Source: Methylotetracoccus sp. (GTDB lineage Bacteria; Pseudomonadota; Gammaproteobacteria; Methylococcales; Methylococcaceae). From it: a DNA stretch of 14,784 nucleotides. The stretch covers positions 1 through 14,784 of the forward strand of contig JALORT010000008.1 in the NCBI GenBank assembly GCA_025458755.1. Reading direction: 5' to 3'. The translations under genes and the position numbers were made by a program. The notes under the pieces were generated by a model. That model was not told the origin of the DNA, did not search any database, and saw only the letters and a list, made by a program, of their open reading frames with translations. Below, in pieces: positions 13,894 to 14,784 of the stretch (within the stretch, counting starts at the first letter, position 1; every line of letters begins with the position of its first letter).

Positions 13894-14784
13894 TCAAGAA
13901 CGACCATTGTCGCAGACGATGCGGCACGAGAGCACGCCGGGAATGGCCCGGACGCGTTCCAGCGTCGCCGCCGAGACCTCGGCATGTAAATCGACCAGGG
14001 TGTAGGCCACGTCGCCCCGAGACTTATTCAATAAGTCGACGATGTTCAGACCGGATTCAGCAAGGATGCTTGAAATCTGGCCCACCATGTTGGGCACGTT
14101 CTCGTTGGCGATCCCGAGGCGGCATCCTTCGGTTCGTGGCATCGTCACTTCTGGCAAGTTCACCGCGTTGATGATATTGCCGTTTTCCAAGAAATCTCGA
14201 ACCTGATCGACCACCATGACGGCACAGTTTTCCTCAGCTTCGGCGGTGGAAGCGCCCAAGTGAGGCAGCACGATTGCGCCCTTCCGACCAATCAGCTGAC
14301 GTGATGCGAAATCTGTGACGTACGCGTGCAGCCGCCGGGCCTCCAGGGCGGTCAACACAGCGGCTTCATCGACTGTGCCGGCGCGCGAGAAATTCAACAG
14401 TACGGCGCCCTGCCGCATCGATAAGACCCGCTCGGCGTTGATCAGGCTCCGGGTCTGCTCGTTCATGGGAACATGCAGCGTCACGAAATCAGACTGCGCC
14501 AGCAGATCATCGATGCTGCTCGCTTGAATCACCGAAGCCTCGAGCTGCCAGGCGCTCTTGACGGTCAGCATGGGATCATAGCCGACTACTCGCATCCCCA
14601 GAGCCATAGCAGTATTGGCCACCTTCACGCCGATCGCCCCGAGCCCCAACACACCGATGGTCTTCCCGGCCAGTTCAAAACCCGCAAACTGTTTCTTGCT
14701 TTTCTCGATTTGTTTCTCGATCGCCGCGTCTTCCCCGTGAAGGTTCCGCGCAAAATCCCAGGCCTCGCAAATGTTGCGGCTGGC
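13894..14784 (-). CDS. serA: D-3-phosphoglycerate dehydrogenase, 5' end outside window
   Basis: The frame is open to the window edge; 296 residues are visible, starting ASRNICEAWDFARNLHGE. The NAD-binding fold has GVLGLGAIGVKVANTAMALG and RVVGYDP; the 2-hydroxyacid dehydrogenase motifs follow: LHVPMNEQTRSLI, LLNFSRAGTVDEAAV with the substrate Arg, and VLPHLGASTAEAEENC with the catalytic His. The stretch where long SerA enzymes have a D-V-F-x-x-E-P block reads YVTDFASRQLIGRKG, so the usual Glu partner is not evident. A short linker (NAVNLPEVTMPR) leads to a C-terminal ACT domain (NVPNMVGQISSILAESGLN), probably for serine feedback. This is the short SerA form (about 390 residues) without the extra ASB domain. 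It catalyses the first step of serine synthesis and heads the visible part of the aromatic cluster; serC may lie just upstream. Confidence 0.94.
   Translation of the reverse strand, partial: ASRNICEAWDFARNLHGEDAAIEKQIEKSKKQFAGFELAGKTIGVLGLGAIGVKVANTAMALGMRVVGYDPMLTVKSAWQLEASVIQASSIDDLLAQSDFVTLHVPMNEQTRSLINAERVLSMRQGAVLLNFSRAGTVDEAAVLTALEARRLHAYVTDFASRQLIGRKGAIVLPHLGASTAEAEENCAVMVVDQVRDFLENGNIINAVNLPEVTMPRTEGCRLGIANENVPNMVGQISSILAESGLNIVDLLNKSRGDVAYTLVDLHAEVSAATLERVRAIPGVLSCRIVCDNGRS

Noticed and set aside
13873..13927. Upstream GTG start for pheA at 13927
   Set aside because: It overlaps serA by 34 bases and adds 18 residues without homology. Start 13873 makes Arg11, Arg28 and Lys39 match the known P-protein positions.
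1..14784. Mobile element, CRISPR array, tRNA/rRNA gene or defence system
   Set aside because: No direct-repeat array, transposase or recombinase, cloverleaf or rRNA-like sequence was recognised; nearly all of the DNA is accounted for by conserved housekeeping genes.

Overview
This window looks like an ordinary core-genome segment of a gammaproteobacterium with moderately high GC. The evidence is the gene content and order: IHF-beta, six-domain ribosomal protein S1 and LapB, next to the aromatic/serine/histidine biosynthesis cluster pheA-hisC-tyrA-aroA-cmk-rpsA-ihfB typical of gammaproteobacteria such as pseudomonads and purple sulfur bacteria. I cannot name the genus. I saw no tRNA or rRNA gene, CRISPR array, transposase or prophage gene, and no previously undescribed system.

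Layout. Bases 1-3722 are read on the + strand: the 3' end of a probable tsaB, then yciO, a membrane-embedded M50 metalloprotease, scpA, scpB and rluB. From the protease onward the genes are nearly contiguous or overlapping. Bases 3829-14784 are read on the - strand. In transcription order they are serA (5' end outside the window), pheA, hisC, tyrA, aroA, cmk, rpsA, ihfB and lapB, followed by two small exported proteins (a ComEA-like helix-hairpin-helix protein and a DUF4124 plus lytic-transglycosylase protein). The two halves converge at about 3.72-3.83 kb, in a spacer with a 16-base AT-only-core palindrome.

How the genes work together. SerA diverts 3-phosphoglycerate to serine. AroA makes EPSP, the precursor of chorismate. 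PheA and TyrA take chorismate and prephenate towards phenylalanine and tyrosine, and HisC supplies an aminotransferase that may serve both histidine and aromatic amino acids. Cmk, S1, IHF-beta and LapB add nucleotide, translation, nucleoid and envelope functions to the same transcription unit (a mixed-function supraoperon). Coupling is tight: hisC/tyrA and aroA/cmk share ATGA overlaps and tyrA/aroA are 4 bases apart. A probable terminator between cmk and rpsA lets rpsA be uncoupled, and a 14-base-arm palindrome separates rpsA from ihfB. On the + strand, ScpA/ScpB are condensin accessory subunits and RluB modifies 23S rRNA, a linkage seen in many bacteria.

Points worth a second look: a class II (CP4-type) EPSP synthase with glycine at the position where CP4 has alanine; apparent loss of lapA between ihfB and lapB, leaving a 293-base gap; lapB with no Shine-Dalgarno but a CCUCC just before its start; the rpsA/ihfB palindrome; and an inverted repeat in the rpsA leader.
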